Shown here: positions 1 to 9,874 of the stretch, piece after piece
Layout: every line of letters begins with the position of its first letter
Position numbering within the stretch: the first letter of the stretch is position 1
Source: a bacterium
Lineage (GTDB): Bacteria > Cyanobacteriota > Vampirovibrionia > Gastranaerophilales > Gastranaerophilaceae
Direction: 5' to 3'
Length of the DNA stretch: 64,000 nucleotides
Assembly (NCBI GenBank): GCA_017470245.1
Contig: JAFUEV010000007.1
Location: 1-64,000 of the forward strand
Position numbers and translations under genes: made by a program
The notes under the pieces: generated by a model
Database searches by the model: none
The model's input: only the letters and a program-made list of their open reading frames with translations
What the model was told of the DNA's origin: nothing

Positions 1-3000
1 CTTCTTTTGGAGCGTCAGCTTGTTTTTCTTCTTTCGGAGCGTCAGCTTGTTTTTCTTCTTTCGGAGCTTCAGACTTCTTCTCTTCTTTTGGAGCTTCAGA
101 CTTCTTCTCTTCTTTCGGAGCGTCAGCTTGTTTTTCTTCTTTCGGAGCGTCAGCTTGTTTTTCTTCTTTCGGAGCGTCAGAACTTATTGAAGGAGCGGCT
201 TCTTCTTTATGTGTATCTTTTGAAGAAGGAGAGTCACAAGAAGTATCTTTATCTTCATGAGATTCTTCAGTTTTAGGTTCATCATGGTGTTCTTCTGCTT
301 TTGTCTCATCATGGTGTTCTTCAACTTTAGGTTCATCATGATGTTCTTCTACTTTTTGAGAACCACCATCTAAACTTGGAGCCTGTTCATCCTGATGAGT
401 ATCACCATCTGATGGAGAATCACAAGAAGGTTCTTGTTCTGCAGGTTTTTCATCAGGTTCTGCAGGTTTTTTTGTAGGTTCCGCAGGTTTTGGTGTTGGA
501 TCAGCCGGTTTTTCAGTTGGCTTTTCTTCCTGGGGTTTAGGCTCATCGATAGTCGGTTCATCTTCTTCTTTTGGTTTATCCGTATCCGAAGGCTCTTCAC
601 ATTCAGGTTTTTCTGTTGGAGCCTGAGTTGGTTTTTCTGTTGGAGCCTGAGTTGGTTTTTCTGTTGGTTTTTCTGTTGGAGTTTCGGTTGGTTCCGGTGT
701 TGGTTTTCCTGGTACAACAACATCTACTTCTTCAGCTGTAGGTTGAGGCTCAACAGATACTTCCGGTTCCGGTGTTGGTTTATCTGTAGGAATAGGACTT
801 GGCACTGCTGTTGGAGAAGGTGTCGGGAATGGTTCAGGTCCTATAGAAGGTTCAGGTTCTTCCGAAGGTTGTTCAGGTTCCGGTGTCTCATCACATCCGG
901 GAGTTGGTGTAGGTTCAACCGTTGGAATTACCGGCGGTATATCTGTTGCTGTTGGCTGAGGTGGAAGTGTTGGTTCATCAGTTGGAACAGGAGTTGGTTC
1001 TTCTGTTGGAACAGGAGTTGGTTCTTCTGTTGGAACAGGAGTCGGTTCTGCTGTCGGAACAGGAGTTGGTTCTAATGAAGGTTCAGGTTCTTCAGAAGGT
1101 TCTTCAGGTTCCGGTGTCGGTTCACACGTCGGAACAGGAGTTGGTTCTGCTGTCGGAACAGGAGTTGGATCTAATGAAGGTTCAGGTTCTTCAGAAGGTT
1201 CTTCAGGTTCCGGTGTCGGTTCACACGTCGGAACAGGAGTTGGTTCTTCTGTTGGAACAGGTGTTGGTTCTTGTGTCGGAACAGGTGTTGGTTCTTCTGT
1301 TGGAACAGGTGTTGGTTCTTCTGTCGGAACAGGAGTTGGTTCTTCTGTTGGAACAGGTGTTGGTTCTTGTGTCGGAACAGGAGTTGGTTCTTCTGTTGGA
1401 ACCGGAGTTGGTTCTTCTGTTGGAACAGGTGTTGGTTCTTGTGTCGGAACCGGAGTTGGTTCTTGTGTCGGAACTGGTGTCGTTACAGGTTGTTGAATAC
1501 ATGGTTTCATTTTTTGAGATTCATTAATTCTGTAGTTAAACTGAGGTAATCTAAGCTCTACACCATCTTCAAATTTTGAAGCACCATCATTACCAACGAA
1601 ACTATAATTCATCATTCTATCGTAATTTATAGTAGAATGCATTACTATATCTTCTAATGATTTACCTTCTGTATCATATCCTGGTGCAACATCAAATACA
1701 CCATAGAAATTATATCCGTTATCATCTTCGTACGGTGCTGTAAATATATCTAAATTAGCATATACAACTTGTTCAAGAATATTTCTTGCAAATTCATCAA
1801 CATATCCAACATCTTGATTTAATTCTAAATGTCCGTTTTCAACATTTGCAAATCTACCGTTTCCATCAGGAGAAGAATAGAATTGTAAAACATCTTGTAA
1901 TGTATATACATCACCAGGTTTCATAGAATCTGATGTTCTTGATACTATTAATATTTCACGGTCATCCTGACCTTCAACAACATAAGCAGGGGATATTTGA
2001 TAAACAGGTGCTAATCTGTCACCTGAATCAGGATTAACAACTGCTCTAGAATCTTGTGTTCTTAATGTTGTAACTTCAGGTAAAAAGATACCGGGTAGTG
2101 TTTTTTCAGTATTTTCATCCAACATTCTGTTTAAATCATCGATATTACCAATTGTTAACATAACATTAAAGTTCATATCATCCAAAACTTGTTCAAAACC
2201 ACGACGGTTCTGAGGTAAATTAACAACAGAATATACGATATCTCTATATGCTTCATCACTTAAATCATCACCATATTCAGCATATATCATATCAGAAAAT
2301 GATGCATACTCACCATCAAGTAAATCGTCTGAATCTTTTATAACACTTGCCCATTGATTATTTGGAGTATATCTTCTGGATGAATGAATAAATTCTGAAC
2401 CGTCATAATCTTGATTTTGAACTTGATATACAACTGTTGTAGGCATTGTTAAAAATCTTGAATCCATAGATTCATCTTTACCGGTCTTACCTGTATGTAA
2501 ATTTAAATTTGCAACTCTTTCATAACTATCAGCATCTGCACCTAATTCATCTTCAACAAATTCTGCTAATCCGGGGTTTGCTTGAATAACTTCATCTATT
2601 AATTTATTAAATATTGCGGTTCTTTGTTCACCTTCATATCCATCTAATGCATCAGAATAAACTTTATTAACAATTTCTCCTAATGTAGCACCTTCATCTT
2701 CACTGTCCGACTGAGTTTGAGTAACAGTAACAACAATAGTTCCTTGTTCATTTCTTTCAAGACTGTCATTAGGATGCAAAGTAACTTCACCATCATGACC
2801 TGTTACAAAATAGAACTCTGTAATAGGCATTGTCATGTAAGAAATATCATTTGGCATTATAAGTCCTAATGCATTTACTTCTCGCATAGCATCAATATAT
2901 TCTGCCATATTTGCAGGAGTAGAAGCTTGCATCTGTTCTACTATTGCAGGAACTTGAGTATCTGCATAAGCAATATTAGCAGTATTAACAGCCGGAACCG

Positions 3001-3160
3001 CAGCAAACAATGCAGCACTCGCTAAACTCGCTTTTCTTAATGCATCTTTTTTGCTTCCAAAAGAAACTTGTTCATTTTGAATATTAATATTATTATTCTT
3101 ACTTGGTGTTTTCTTTGCTATTGTGTACTGTACATTCGGGGAAAGGTTACTAATTTTCAT
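1..3160 (-). CDS. Large repeat-tailed surface protein, 3' end outside window
   Basis: The frame is open from ATG at 3160 to the window edge (1053 codons, no stop). The start has a good AGGAG 10 bases upstream. Residues 1-43 are an Asn-rich extension containing VSFGSKK (32-38). Residues 44-66 are hydrophobic, ending in a signal-peptidase-like AYA-D, so export is likely. Residues about 67-553 form a non-repetitive domain I do not recognise. From about 556 onward the chain is low complexity: many PTPVPTEE-type octapeptides (24-bp units), a 99-bp tandem duplication near 1073-1179, acidic EHHDEPK units, and finally PKEEKQADA/PKEEKKSEA nonapeptides (27-bp units) running off the edge. Likely a cell-surface or secreted stalk protein. 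The function is unknown. Confidence 0.8.
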   Translation of the reverse strand, partial: MKISNLSPNVQYTIAKKTPSKNNNINIQNEQVSFGSKKDALRKASLASAALFAAVPAVNTANIAYADTQVPAIVEQMQASTPANMAEYIDAMREVNALGLIMPNDISYMTMPITEFYFVTGHDGEVTLHPNDSLERNEQGTIVVTVTQTQSDSEDEGATLGEIVNKVYSDALDGYEGEQRTAIFNKLIDEVIQANPGLAEFVEDELGADADSYERVANLNLHTGKTGKDESMDSRFLTMPTTVVYQVQNQDYDGSEFIHSSRRYTPNNQWASVIKDSDDLLDGEYASFSDMIYAEYGDDLSDEAYRDIVYSVVNLPQNRRGFEQVLDDMNFNVMLTIGNIDDLNRMLDENTEKTLPGIFLPEVTTLRTQDSRAVVNPDSGDRLAPVYQISPAYVVEGQDDREILIVSRTSDSMKPGDVYTLQDVLQFYSSPDGNGRFANVENGHLELNQDVGYVDEFARNILEQVVYANLDIFTAPYEDDNGYNFYGVFDVAPGYDTEGKSLEDIVMHSTINYDRMMNYSFVGNDGASKFEDGVELRLPQFNYRINESQKMKPCIQQPVTTPVPTQEPTPVPTQEPTPVPTEEPTPVPTEEPTPVPTQEPTPVPTEEPTPVPTEEPTPVPTEEPTPVPTQEPTPVPTEEPTPVPTCEPTPEPEEPSEEPEPSLDPTPVPTAEPTPVPTCEPTPEPEEPSEEPEPSLEPTPVPTAEPTPVPTEEPTPVPTEEPTPVPTDEPTLPPQPTATDIPPVIPTVEPTPTPGCDETPEPEQPSEEPEPSIGPEPFPTPSPTAVPSPIPTDKPTPEPEVSVEPQPTAEEVDVVVPGKPTPEPTETPTEKPTEKPTQAPTEKPTQAPTEKPECEEPSDTDKPKEEDEPTIDEPKPQEEKPTEKPADPTPKPAEPTKKPAEPDEKPAEQEPSCDSPSDGDTHQDEQAPSLDGGSQKVEEHHDEPKVEEHHDETKAEEHHDEPKTEESHEDKDTSCDSPSSKDTHKEEAAPSISSDAPKEEKQADAPKEEKQADAPKEEKKSEAPKEEKKSEAPKEEKQADAPKEEKQADAPKE

Positions 3161-3337
3161 TTTTAAAAAACTCCTTTTTATAAATTGCTATACCAAGTTA
3201 ACTCCGCAACAAATAAAAAATTGCGAAATGTCAACTTATATATTACGAAATATTAATTAATCTTATTTTTCTTTTACATTCTTTCTCTTGTTTCATAATT
3301 AAGTTCTTTATAAAATATATTCTAAGGATGGATTAGG
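3161..3337. promoter_or_regulatory. Divergent intergenic region
   Basis: A 177-base AT-rich spacer between the divergent repeat-protein gene and the small gene at 3338. It must hold promoters for both strands, but no -35/-10 pair is convincing by eye. Confidence 0.35.
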
Positions 3338-3562
3338 ATGGGAAAATCTAAAAAGAGACTTTTCAACAGAAATATAAACAATAACGGCTACATTCTAAAA
3401 AGACATGACATTATTAATAAAATTATTTCTGATATTAGAAATAATTCCCTAAATTTTGAATATAAAAACATGGTATCTTTATTTGGCATAACAATAGAAG
3501 AGTTTTCTGAAGCTGATGCAACTCTTGAAGAACTTGCAATGATTAGAAAACTCTTATTTTAA
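3338..3562 (+). CDS. Small hypothetical protein (74 aa)
   Basis: ATG start preceded by AAGGATGGATTAGG, a fair ribosome-binding site. The protein has a basic Asn-rich N-terminus (GKSKKRLFNRN) and a C-terminal half predicted helical with acidic residues (IEEFSEADATLEELAMIRK). There is no signal peptide or membrane segment. I do not recognise the family. It converges on hisS with a 16-base gap. It is probably a real small gene because of its start context and ordinary codon use. Confidence 0.6.
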   Translation: MGKSKKRLFNRNINNNGYILKRHDIINKIISDIRNNSLNFEYKNMVSLFGITIEEFSEADATLEELAMIRKLLF

Positions 3563-3578
3563 ATTCTTTTAATTTTTA

Positions 3579-4802
3579 TTAAGAAAATAATTGTTCTTTA
3601 TCTATTCTTTCTTGTAAAGAAGTTAATAAATCTTTAACTGTATAATAATTATTTTTTATTTCATCTTCACCAAGAATTATAGCTTTCTTTGCAATTTTTG
3701 CTGCTTTTTCAATCTGCTTTGCAAATTTTCTGCTATTATAATCAAACTCTGCACTGTATCCTTTGCTTCTTAAAAGAGAAACCAATTTTACAGCTTCTTG
3801 TTGATTATCTGATACTACAAAATAATCAATCAGTGCAGGTGTTTTAGCAGGGATTAGAGCATTCAATCTTTCTACGCCCATAGCCCAACCAATAGCAGGA
3901 GTATGAGGTCCGCCCAATGTTTCTACCAAACCGTCATATCTGCCTCCACCACACACAGCATTCTGAGAACCTAAATTATTAGATTTAATCTCAAATACGG
4001 TTTTTGTGTAATAATCAAGCCCTCTAACAAGAAAAGTATTTTCAACATATTTAATATTTAAAATATCTAAATAACTTTTTAATTTTTCATAGTGAGAAGA
4101 ACATTCATCACAAAGTTTTATACCTGAAACTTTATTTTTTAAATCATATTCTTCAAATAATTTATTACACGATTCATTTTTGCAATCCAAAATTCTTAAC
4201 GGATTTTTTTCATATCTTGTTCTGCAATCGTCACATAATTTGTCTAAAAAAGGAGCAATCGCATTTTTTAGCTGTTGCTTATATTCGGTTCTGCAATTGT
4301 TACAACCAAGTGAATTAATTTCTACTGTTAAATCATTAAGTCCAAGTGATTTTAAAAATTCAGTCGCAAGTAGTATACATTCTGCATCTGCAGATGCATC
4401 TTGAATACCAAACATTTCAACACCTATTTGATGAAATTGTCTTTGTCTGCCTGCTTGAGGTCTTTCATATCTAAACATTGGACCTTTATACCAAAATTTC
4501 ACAGGAGGACTTTCACGAAAAATATTATGTTCTAAATAGGCTCTAACAACTCCTGCCGTATTTTCAGGACGTAAAGTCAAACTTCTGTCACTTTTTATGA
4601 AAGTATACATTTCCTTATTAACAATATCAGTAGTATCTCCGACACCTCTTTCAAATAGATTTGTGTCTTCAAATATCGGAGTTCTTATTTCTTTAAAATT
4701 AGCTTTTGAAAATATCTTTTCAGCAGTGTTTTCTATAAAATGCCAGTTGACAATTTCTTCCGGTAAAATATCTTTTGTACCTTTTGGTGCTTTTATACTC
4801 AT
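3579..4802 (-). CDS. hisS: Histidyl-tRNA synthetase
   Basis: Class II aminoacyl-tRNA synthetase that charges tRNA-His in the cytoplasm. At 407 residues it is of normal length. Visible motifs: N-terminal PKGTKDILPEE, class II motif 2 FRYERP at 110-115 followed by RQFHQIGVE, the histidine-binding RGLDYYTK near residue 260, GGGRYDGL, and motif 3 GWAMGVERL. The C-terminal anticodon-binding domain follows. The ATG is preceded by GAGG. It is transcribed alone, divergent from the SGNH-like gene. Confidence 0.97.
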   Translation of the reverse strand: MSIKAPKGTKDILPEEIVNWHFIENTAEKIFSKANFKEIRTPIFEDTNLFERGVGDTTDIVNKEMYTFIKSDRSLTLRPENTAGVVRAYLEHNIFRESPPVKFWYKGPMFRYERPQAGRQRQFHQIGVEMFGIQDASADAECILLATEFLKSLGLNDLTVEINSLGCNNCRTEYKQQLKNAIAPFLDKLCDDCRTRYEKNPLRILDCKNESCNKLFEEYDLKNKVSGIKLCDECSSHYEKLKSYLDILNIKYVENTFLVRGLDYYTKTVFEIKSNNLGSQNAVCGGGRYDGLVETLGGPHTPAIGWAMGVERLNALIPAKTPALIDYFVVSDNQQEAVKLVSLLRSKGYSAEFDYNSRKFAKQIEKAAKIAKKAIILGEDEIKNNYYTVKDLLTSLQERIDKEQLFS

Positions 4803-4874
4803 ATTGACCTCATTTCGAGTATGATTATATAATAAAAATATATTATTTTAAAATATTCTGAATTTGGGTTAGAT

Positions 4875-5792
4875 ATGTTAAAAAAATTTATTATAAATTT
4901 ACTACTGATTTTTATAGTTATAGCAGCAATTGAAGTATGCGCATTTAATAAAACAAAAGAAGAAAATGATATTTTTAAACAGCAAGTAAAGAAATTAGCA
5001 TCAAATAATGCTGATAGTTTTAAAACAGAATATAAAATTTTAGATGATTTCAGTCCTTCAATTTGGCGTAATTCATTTTATAAGCCGAACAGCAATAAAA
5101 AACCTTTTTTATGGTTTGGATGCTCATTTGCAGAAGGTGCAGGTTTAGAAGATAAGGAAACTCCTTGTTATAAATTATCGAAAATTACAGGACGAAGCTG
5201 TATTAATCGTTCAAAAGGTGCGACAGGAACTCAGTTTGTATATTCACAACTGAAAGATGATAATATAACCAATGAAATACCTGATGTTGACTACATTATT
5301 TACACTTTTATATGGGATCATACAAGAAGGCTATATCTTTATCAGGTCAATCCTTTAATATACATGTTTAACATCAGATATAAACTACAAAACGGGAAAT
5401 TAAAGGAAATAAAACCAATCTTTAAACCTTTATACTCTCTTTATTTTGTAAAAAGAATTTTAAATCGAAAAATTACAGAGGAAACTTTTCAAGAAAGAAA
5501 AGACTATAATTTATTTAATGCAATGTTGCAGGAATCTTTTAAAATATCAAAAGAGAAATATCCTAACGCTAAATTTATAATGATTGAATTTCCTGAATTA
5601 TCAAAAATGAAATTACCTGAAAATGAAGTTAACAAACTTGAAGAAATTGGAATAACTGTTGTAGATGCAGAAAAATTAATGGATGATATAGATGTTTACA
5701 ACAAAAAATACTGGTTAAGTGACGATATACATCCCACTTCAGAGCTATGGGATAAATTTTTACCCAAATTTGCAGAATTATATATGAACTAA
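4875..5792 (+). CDS. Membrane-anchored SGNH-hydrolase-like protein
   Basis: This 305-residue protein has an N-terminal membrane segment (about 5-23), so the rest probably sits outside the cytoplasmic membrane. Two SGNH/GDSL hallmarks are visible: block I GCSFAEG (candidate nucleophile Ser84) and the C-terminal DDIHPT (Asp283/His286). A GATGTQF segment could be block II. This suggests an esterase or acetyl-transfer enzyme acting on a cell-envelope polymer, but the substrate is unknown. Its last 15 bases overlap the end of the convergent histidine kinase gene. Confidence 0.65.
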   Translation: MLKKFIINLLLIFIVIAAIEVCAFNKTKEENDIFKQQVKKLASNNADSFKTEYKILDDFSPSIWRNSFYKPNSNKKPFLWFGCSFAEGAGLEDKETPCYKLSKITGRSCINRSKGATGTQFVYSQLKDDNITNEIPDVDYIIYTFIWDHTRRLYLYQVNPLIYMFNIRYKLQNGKLKEIKPIFKPLYSLYFVKRILNRKITEETFQERKDYNLFNAMLQESFKISKEKYPNAKFIMIEFPELSKMKLPENEVNKLEEIGITVVDAEKLMDDIDVYNKKYWLSDDIHPTSELWDKFLPKFAELYMN

Positions 5793-7460
5793 TGGTATAG
5801 ACACTGAAAATTCAGTACCTTCATTTTCTTTTGTTGTAAAACTAATAGTCCCTTTATGAATTTCAATAATCTTTTTAGATATAGAAAGTCCTAAACCTGT
5901 ACCAATACCAACTTTTTTAGTAGTAAAACCCGGAGTAAATATTTTATTTTTATTATCATCAGAAATTCCCATACCATTATCTTTTATTTTTACAATTAAA
6001 TTACTTTCATCAGCTATCGTAGTAATAATAATTTTACCTTTTTCATGTTTTTCATTAATACTGTGACAAGCATTCACAAGAAGATTCATAAATACCTGAT
6101 TCATCATATTAACACTACACATTACTTTGGGAAGTACAGAATAATGCTTTTCTATTTCAATGTTATTCTTTGTTTCATGTGCTATTAATTTAAGAGTCAA
6201 ATCAAGTTCAATATTAATATCCGCTTCTTGAAATTGTGCTTCATCTAATCGTACAAAGCGCTTCAAAGATTTTACGATATCAGAAATTCTGTTTGCAGCT
6301 TCTATATCAATTGATACAAGTTCTTTCAATATTTCTATTTTATTATTATCAAGTTCATTTTTACCTGCCAAAATTTTATTTATCATCATATTATTTGAGC
6401 TTATTGAAGCCAAAGGAGTATTAATTTCATGAGCAACACCTGATACTAATTGTCCTATTGATGCCATTTTTTCAGTATTAATCAACTGCATTTGAGTATT
6501 TTTTAGTTCTGACAAAGTTTTTTCCAACTTCTTATTTTTCTTATTCAATTGTTGAATTAAACCGGCTTGAATTATAGAACTTGAAAGCTGAACAGCAATA
6601 GACTGTAAAATTTCTATATTATCTTCTACATTTATTTTTTGTTTTGTAAATGTAACAATGATTCCAAGAAGTCTATTTTTATTATATACAGGAATTATTA
6701 TTCTCTTAACACCTTTAGGAAGTACATTCTCAGAGTTTAAATGTTCTTTTATACAAGGAGTAACAGATATTTTTTTACATTTTATTTGATTAATAACATC
6801 TTGTTCATAGCTGCAAGAATCATAAATAATATTATTATCATGGGGTATTTTGTATGTAATTTTAAAATCATTTTTTTCACGCATAGAAAAATAGGTTTTA
6901 AATGCCCCTAAAAGATTATGAATTTCGGTCAATGCAGAAGAAAGAATTGTTTCAATATCATTTGTTTCTCTAATAACAAGAGCAATACGATTAATAATAC
7001 CCATTTTAAGCACTTGTGTCTGGGCATGTTCTTGAAGTTTTACAAATTTTTCGGTTGATTTAGATATTTCATCAAAAGACTGTTTTAGTTTATTGTATTC
7101 TTTTTCAGTACTGATTGCTTTATCAATAGCAGTTATATCTCGAAAAATAACAATTATATAATTATCGATATTACATGTATATATATAATAATAAATATAT
7201 TCTTCATTTATATTTTGATACGTACACACAGTATGAAAATTTTCTTTGGATAAAAAAAGCATATCCAAAGGCGTTTGATTTTCAATATCATCAGTAGACA
7301 ATAAACATAAATTAAAATTAAATCTTTTTTTAAAATTTAAATATGAATAACAATCAGGAAAAGTACTCATAAAAATTTTATTTTTAAATATTATACTTTT
7401 ATCTTGCGTTAACACACAAACCGCATCAGAAAAATTATTAAATAACTCAAAATTATTCAT
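5778..7460 (-). CDS. Sensor histidine kinase with PAS-like and GAF-like regions
   Basis: A 560-residue soluble kinase with no membrane segment. The N-terminal 120 residues look PAS-like. A coiled coil precedes a GAF-like region (about 165-300). A second coiled coil leads to the H-box GQLVSGVAHEINTP (phospho-acceptor His near 344). The ATPase domain carries the N box (NLLVNACHSI), DNGMGIS (G1), and GIGTGLGLSISKKI (G2). It presumably senses a cytoplasmic signal and phosphorylates an unlinked response regulator. It is the last gene of the rsgA-prenyl synthase-PAP2-like run, 7 bases after the previous gene. Confidence 0.9.
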   Translation of the reverse strand: MNNFELFNNFSDAVCVLTQDKSIIFKNKIFMSTFPDCYSYLNFKKRFNFNLCLLSTDDIENQTPLDMLFLSKENFHTVCTYQNINEEYIYYYIYTCNIDNYIIVIFRDITAIDKAISTEKEYNKLKQSFDEISKSTEKFVKLQEHAQTQVLKMGIINRIALVIRETNDIETILSSALTEIHNLLGAFKTYFSMREKNDFKITYKIPHDNNIIYDSCSYEQDVINQIKCKKISVTPCIKEHLNSENVLPKGVKRIIIPVYNKNRLLGIIVTFTKQKINVEDNIEILQSIAVQLSSSIIQAGLIQQLNKKNKKLEKTLSELKNTQMQLINTEKMASIGQLVSGVAHEINTPLASISSNNMMINKILAGKNELDNNKIEILKELVSIDIEAANRISDIVKSLKRFVRLDEAQFQEADINIELDLTLKLIAHETKNNIEIEKHYSVLPKVMCSVNMMNQVFMNLLVNACHSINEKHEKGKIIITTIADESNLIVKIKDNGMGISDDNKNKIFTPGFTTKKVGIGTGLGLSISKKIIEIHKGTISFTTKENEGTEFSVSIPLVHI

Positions 7461-7467
7461 TTATATC

Positions 7468-7917
7468 CTATTGAAATAATAAAAAGTGATTTACATAAGC
7501 CATATATGCACCGAGCAAAGCACCAACAAAAACTTCAAACGGAGTATGGCCCAATAGTTCTTTTAAACGTTCGGCAGGAACCTGTCCCTGAGCATAAAAA
7601 TCATCTCTGATTTTATTAAGACTTGCAGCTATTCTACCTGTTGCTCGTCTTAAACCAGCGGCATCATACATAACAACAAGCGCAAAACCGATTGCAATTG
7701 CAAATTCAACAGAATCAAAACCGCAAATAAAACCAACAGTAGTAGAGAGAGCAATTACACCTGCTGTATGAGCACTCGGCATACCTCCTGTCGTAGCCAA
7801 AACCTGAAAATCAATTTTTCTGGTTTTAAATATGTGACCTAAGAATTTAAGCAATTGAGCAACAATAGCAGCTTCTATACCATTTAAAATTATTTCATAA
7901 CTAGTATTTAAGAACAT
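7468..7917 (-). CDS. Divergent PAP2 family membrane protein (DUF212/YuiD-like)
   Basis: A 149-residue protein with several hydrophobic segments. It carries the family signature GGMPSAHTAGV, and downstream YDAAGLRRATGRIA and LLGHTPFEVFVGALLG. The family is related to type 2 phosphatidic-acid phosphatases, and the HTPxxV motif supplies the conserved His. The substrate is unproven. Its start overlaps the end of the polyprenyl synthase gene by 10 bases, so a role in polyprenyl-phosphate metabolism is plausible from context only. Confidence 0.88.
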   Translation of the reverse strand: MFLNTSYEIILNGIEAAIVAQLLKFLGHIFKTRKIDFQVLATTGGMPSAHTAGVIALSTTVGFICGFDSVEFAIAIGFALVVMYDAAGLRRATGRIAASLNKIRDDFYAQGQVPAERLKELLGHTPFEVFVGALLGAYMAYVNHFLLFQ

Positions 7918-8804
7918 TTTTTAATCCCCTCGGAAATATCTGATACAACTCCTAACAAAATATCTGAATTTATATTTATATTATGTAGTATATCACAAGC
8001 TTTACTACAAAGTAATAAGGCTTGTTTTTTTGCTTCATCAAGTCCATACATAGAGACATAAGTTGATTTTTCAACTTTAGCATCTTTTCCTGGAGTTTTA
8101 CCCAATTCTTCCAGTGTTGAAGTAACATCAAGTATATCATCAAATATTTGAAAAGCATGACCATAATATTGAGCAAACAATGTTATTTTATCTAAAATTT
8201 CACTATTAACACCTGCAATAATAGCACCGGTTCTGACAGAAAGTTTGAATAATTTAGCGGTTTTATATTCATAAATAAAGCTCAATGTTTCTTTTGATAT
8301 TTTTTTCTTTTCAGAATCCAAATCAACAATTTGACCTGATATAATACCATCAACACCTGCAGCTATAAAAAATTCTTTTAAAATACTTACAACTTTATCA
8401 GAAGAAACACTTTTTGGTGTTTTATCAATAATAATTTTTGGAGCATAACTTAAAAGAGCATCTCCGGCAAGAGTTGCGGTTGCTTCACCATATACTTTGT
8501 GATTTGTCAATTTTCCTCTTCTATAATCATCATTATCCATACAGGGCAAATCATCATGTATAAGACTCTGACAATGAAGCATTTCAATAGCACAAGCACT
8601 TGGGATTATGTCATCAGGATTTGCACCAAATTTAGTTGCAACTTCATAAGCTATTACGGGACGTAATCTTTTTCCGCCGGCAAGTAATGAATATCTCATT
8701 GATTCATATATACTTTCAGGATATATAACATCAATATACTTATCTAAATTTTTATCAATAATCTGTTTTATATAATTAAATTGTTCTTTTGCAGAATTGT
8801 TCAT
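7908..8804 (-). CDS. ispA: Polyprenyl (farnesyl/geranylgeranyl) diphosphate synthase
   Basis: Trans-prenyltransferase of 298 residues that condenses isopentenyl diphosphate with allylic diphosphates, feeding quinone, carrier-lipid and isoprenoid synthesis. Both aspartate-rich motifs are present: first DDLPCMDND, second FQIFDDILDV. GGKRLRP near the N-terminus binds pyrophosphate. Length and motifs fit short-chain synthases (FPP/GGPP type); exact chain length cannot be read by eye. The start codon overlaps the rsgA stop (TAATG), indicating translational coupling. Confidence 0.93.
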   Translation of the reverse strand: MNNSAKEQFNYIKQIIDKNLDKYIDVIYPESIYESMRYSLLAGGKRLRPVIAYEVATKFGANPDDIIPSACAIEMLHCQSLIHDDLPCMDNDDYRRGKLTNHKVYGEATATLAGDALLSYAPKIIIDKTPKSVSSDKVVSILKEFFIAAGVDGIISGQIVDLDSEKKKISKETLSFIYEYKTAKLFKLSVRTGAIIAGVNSEILDKITLFAQYYGHAFQIFDDILDVTSTLEELGKTPGKDAKVEKSTYVSMYGLDEAKKQALLLCSKACDILHNININSDILLGVVSDISEGIKKCS

Positions 8805-9808
8805 TATATTTCCTCTTTTAAGATATTTTGCTTAAATGTTTTTCTTGACTTATTACGCTTTTTATTTGAAATTTTGGTCATTACTTTATTTTGATTATGT
8901 TTAACATTAGATTCTTTTTTTATTGAAACTTTTGATATTTTTTGCTCATACAATTTAGCTTCAGAAACAAATTTTAAATAGTTGGAATAACGTGATTCCG
9001 GCATTTGAGAAATAATTTTGGAATATGAACACCCATCTTCACCGGAATGAAGACAATTTTTATATTTACAAGAAGCATCAACTTTTTTAAATTCAACAAA
9101 TAAATTTTTTATTTCTGAAGGAAGAAGAAAATCAAATTTCAATTGTGAAAAGCCAGGTGTATCAACAATGAAAGAATTTTTATCCACTAACAATAATTCA
9201 CAATGCCTTGTTGTATGAACGCCTTTTTGTGTTTTTTCACTTAAATGTCCGACTTTCAAGTTCGCATTATTTAAAATTGCATTAATTAATGAAGATTTTC
9301 CAACACCGGAGGAACCGCATAACATAGTTATATTATTTTTTAACAACGGTTTTATTTCTTCGATTCCTGTTTTTTGCAGTGCAGAAGTAAAAACAATCTT
9401 ATATCCCGTATGAGAATACATATTGATAACTTTATCTTTTAACAATTCAGAGTCAATAATATCTTCTTTGTTAAAACATAGAACCGGAGGAATATTATGA
9501 TAAACACAATGAGCAATAAATCTGTCCAATTGTTCAAAATTTAATTCAGGTTCTTTTAAAGCAGAAACGATTATAACTTGAGTTATATTCGCAACTTTAG
9601 GACGAGAAATTATTGATAAGCGTTTTTTAACATCCAGAAGAAATGCCTGCATAGAATTTTTATCAAGCTGTTCAAGTTCAACAATATCCCCAACAAAAAC
9701 ATCTTTTTTTTGTTTTTTTAAAATACTACGCAATTTAGACTCTACTATGCCAATTTCAGTTTCAACATAGTAAAAGTCTGAAAAAATCTTTATAACACGC
9801 CCTAACAT
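8804..9808 (-). CDS. rsgA: Ribosome small-subunit-dependent GTPase RsgA
   Basis: Circularly permuted GTPase that helps late 30S subunit maturation. An N-terminal OB-fold (1-70) is followed by the GTPase motifs in permuted order: G4 NKED, then SAL, then the P-loop GSSGVGKSS, then DTPGF. The C-terminal zinc-binding segment has CxxxxCxH and a later Cys (KYKNCLHSGEDGC). The last 40 residues are an unusually basic, Lys/Asn-rich tail. It is the first gene of the minus-strand run with the prenyl synthase. Confidence 0.95.
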   Translation of the reverse strand: MLGRVIKIFSDFYYVETEIGIVESKLRSILKKQKKDVFVGDIVELEQLDKNSMQAFLLDVKKRLSIISRPKVANITQVIIVSALKEPELNFEQLDRFIAHCVYHNIPPVLCFNKEDIIDSELLKDKVINMYSHTGYKIVFTSALQKTGIEEIKPLLKNNITMLCGSSGVGKSSLINAILNNANLKVGHLSEKTQKGVHTTRHCELLLVDKNSFIVDTPGFSQLKFDFLLPSEIKNLFVEFKKVDASCKYKNCLHSGEDGCSYSKIISQMPESRYSNYLKFVSEAKLYEQKISKVSIKKESNVKHNQNKVMTKISNKKRNKSRKTFKQNILKEEI

Positions 9809-9874
9809 AATATAAATAGTACATCAATAAAAAGAAAAATAAAATATTATATATAGTACTATTAAAATAATAAC

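Noticed and set aside
434..1549. Long plus-strand and alternate minus-strand frames rich in Cys/Trp/Leu or Asn/Thr across the repeat tail
   Set aside because: They are frame shadows of the minus-strand repeat protein; low-complexity 24-bp and 27-bp units keep several frames open at once.
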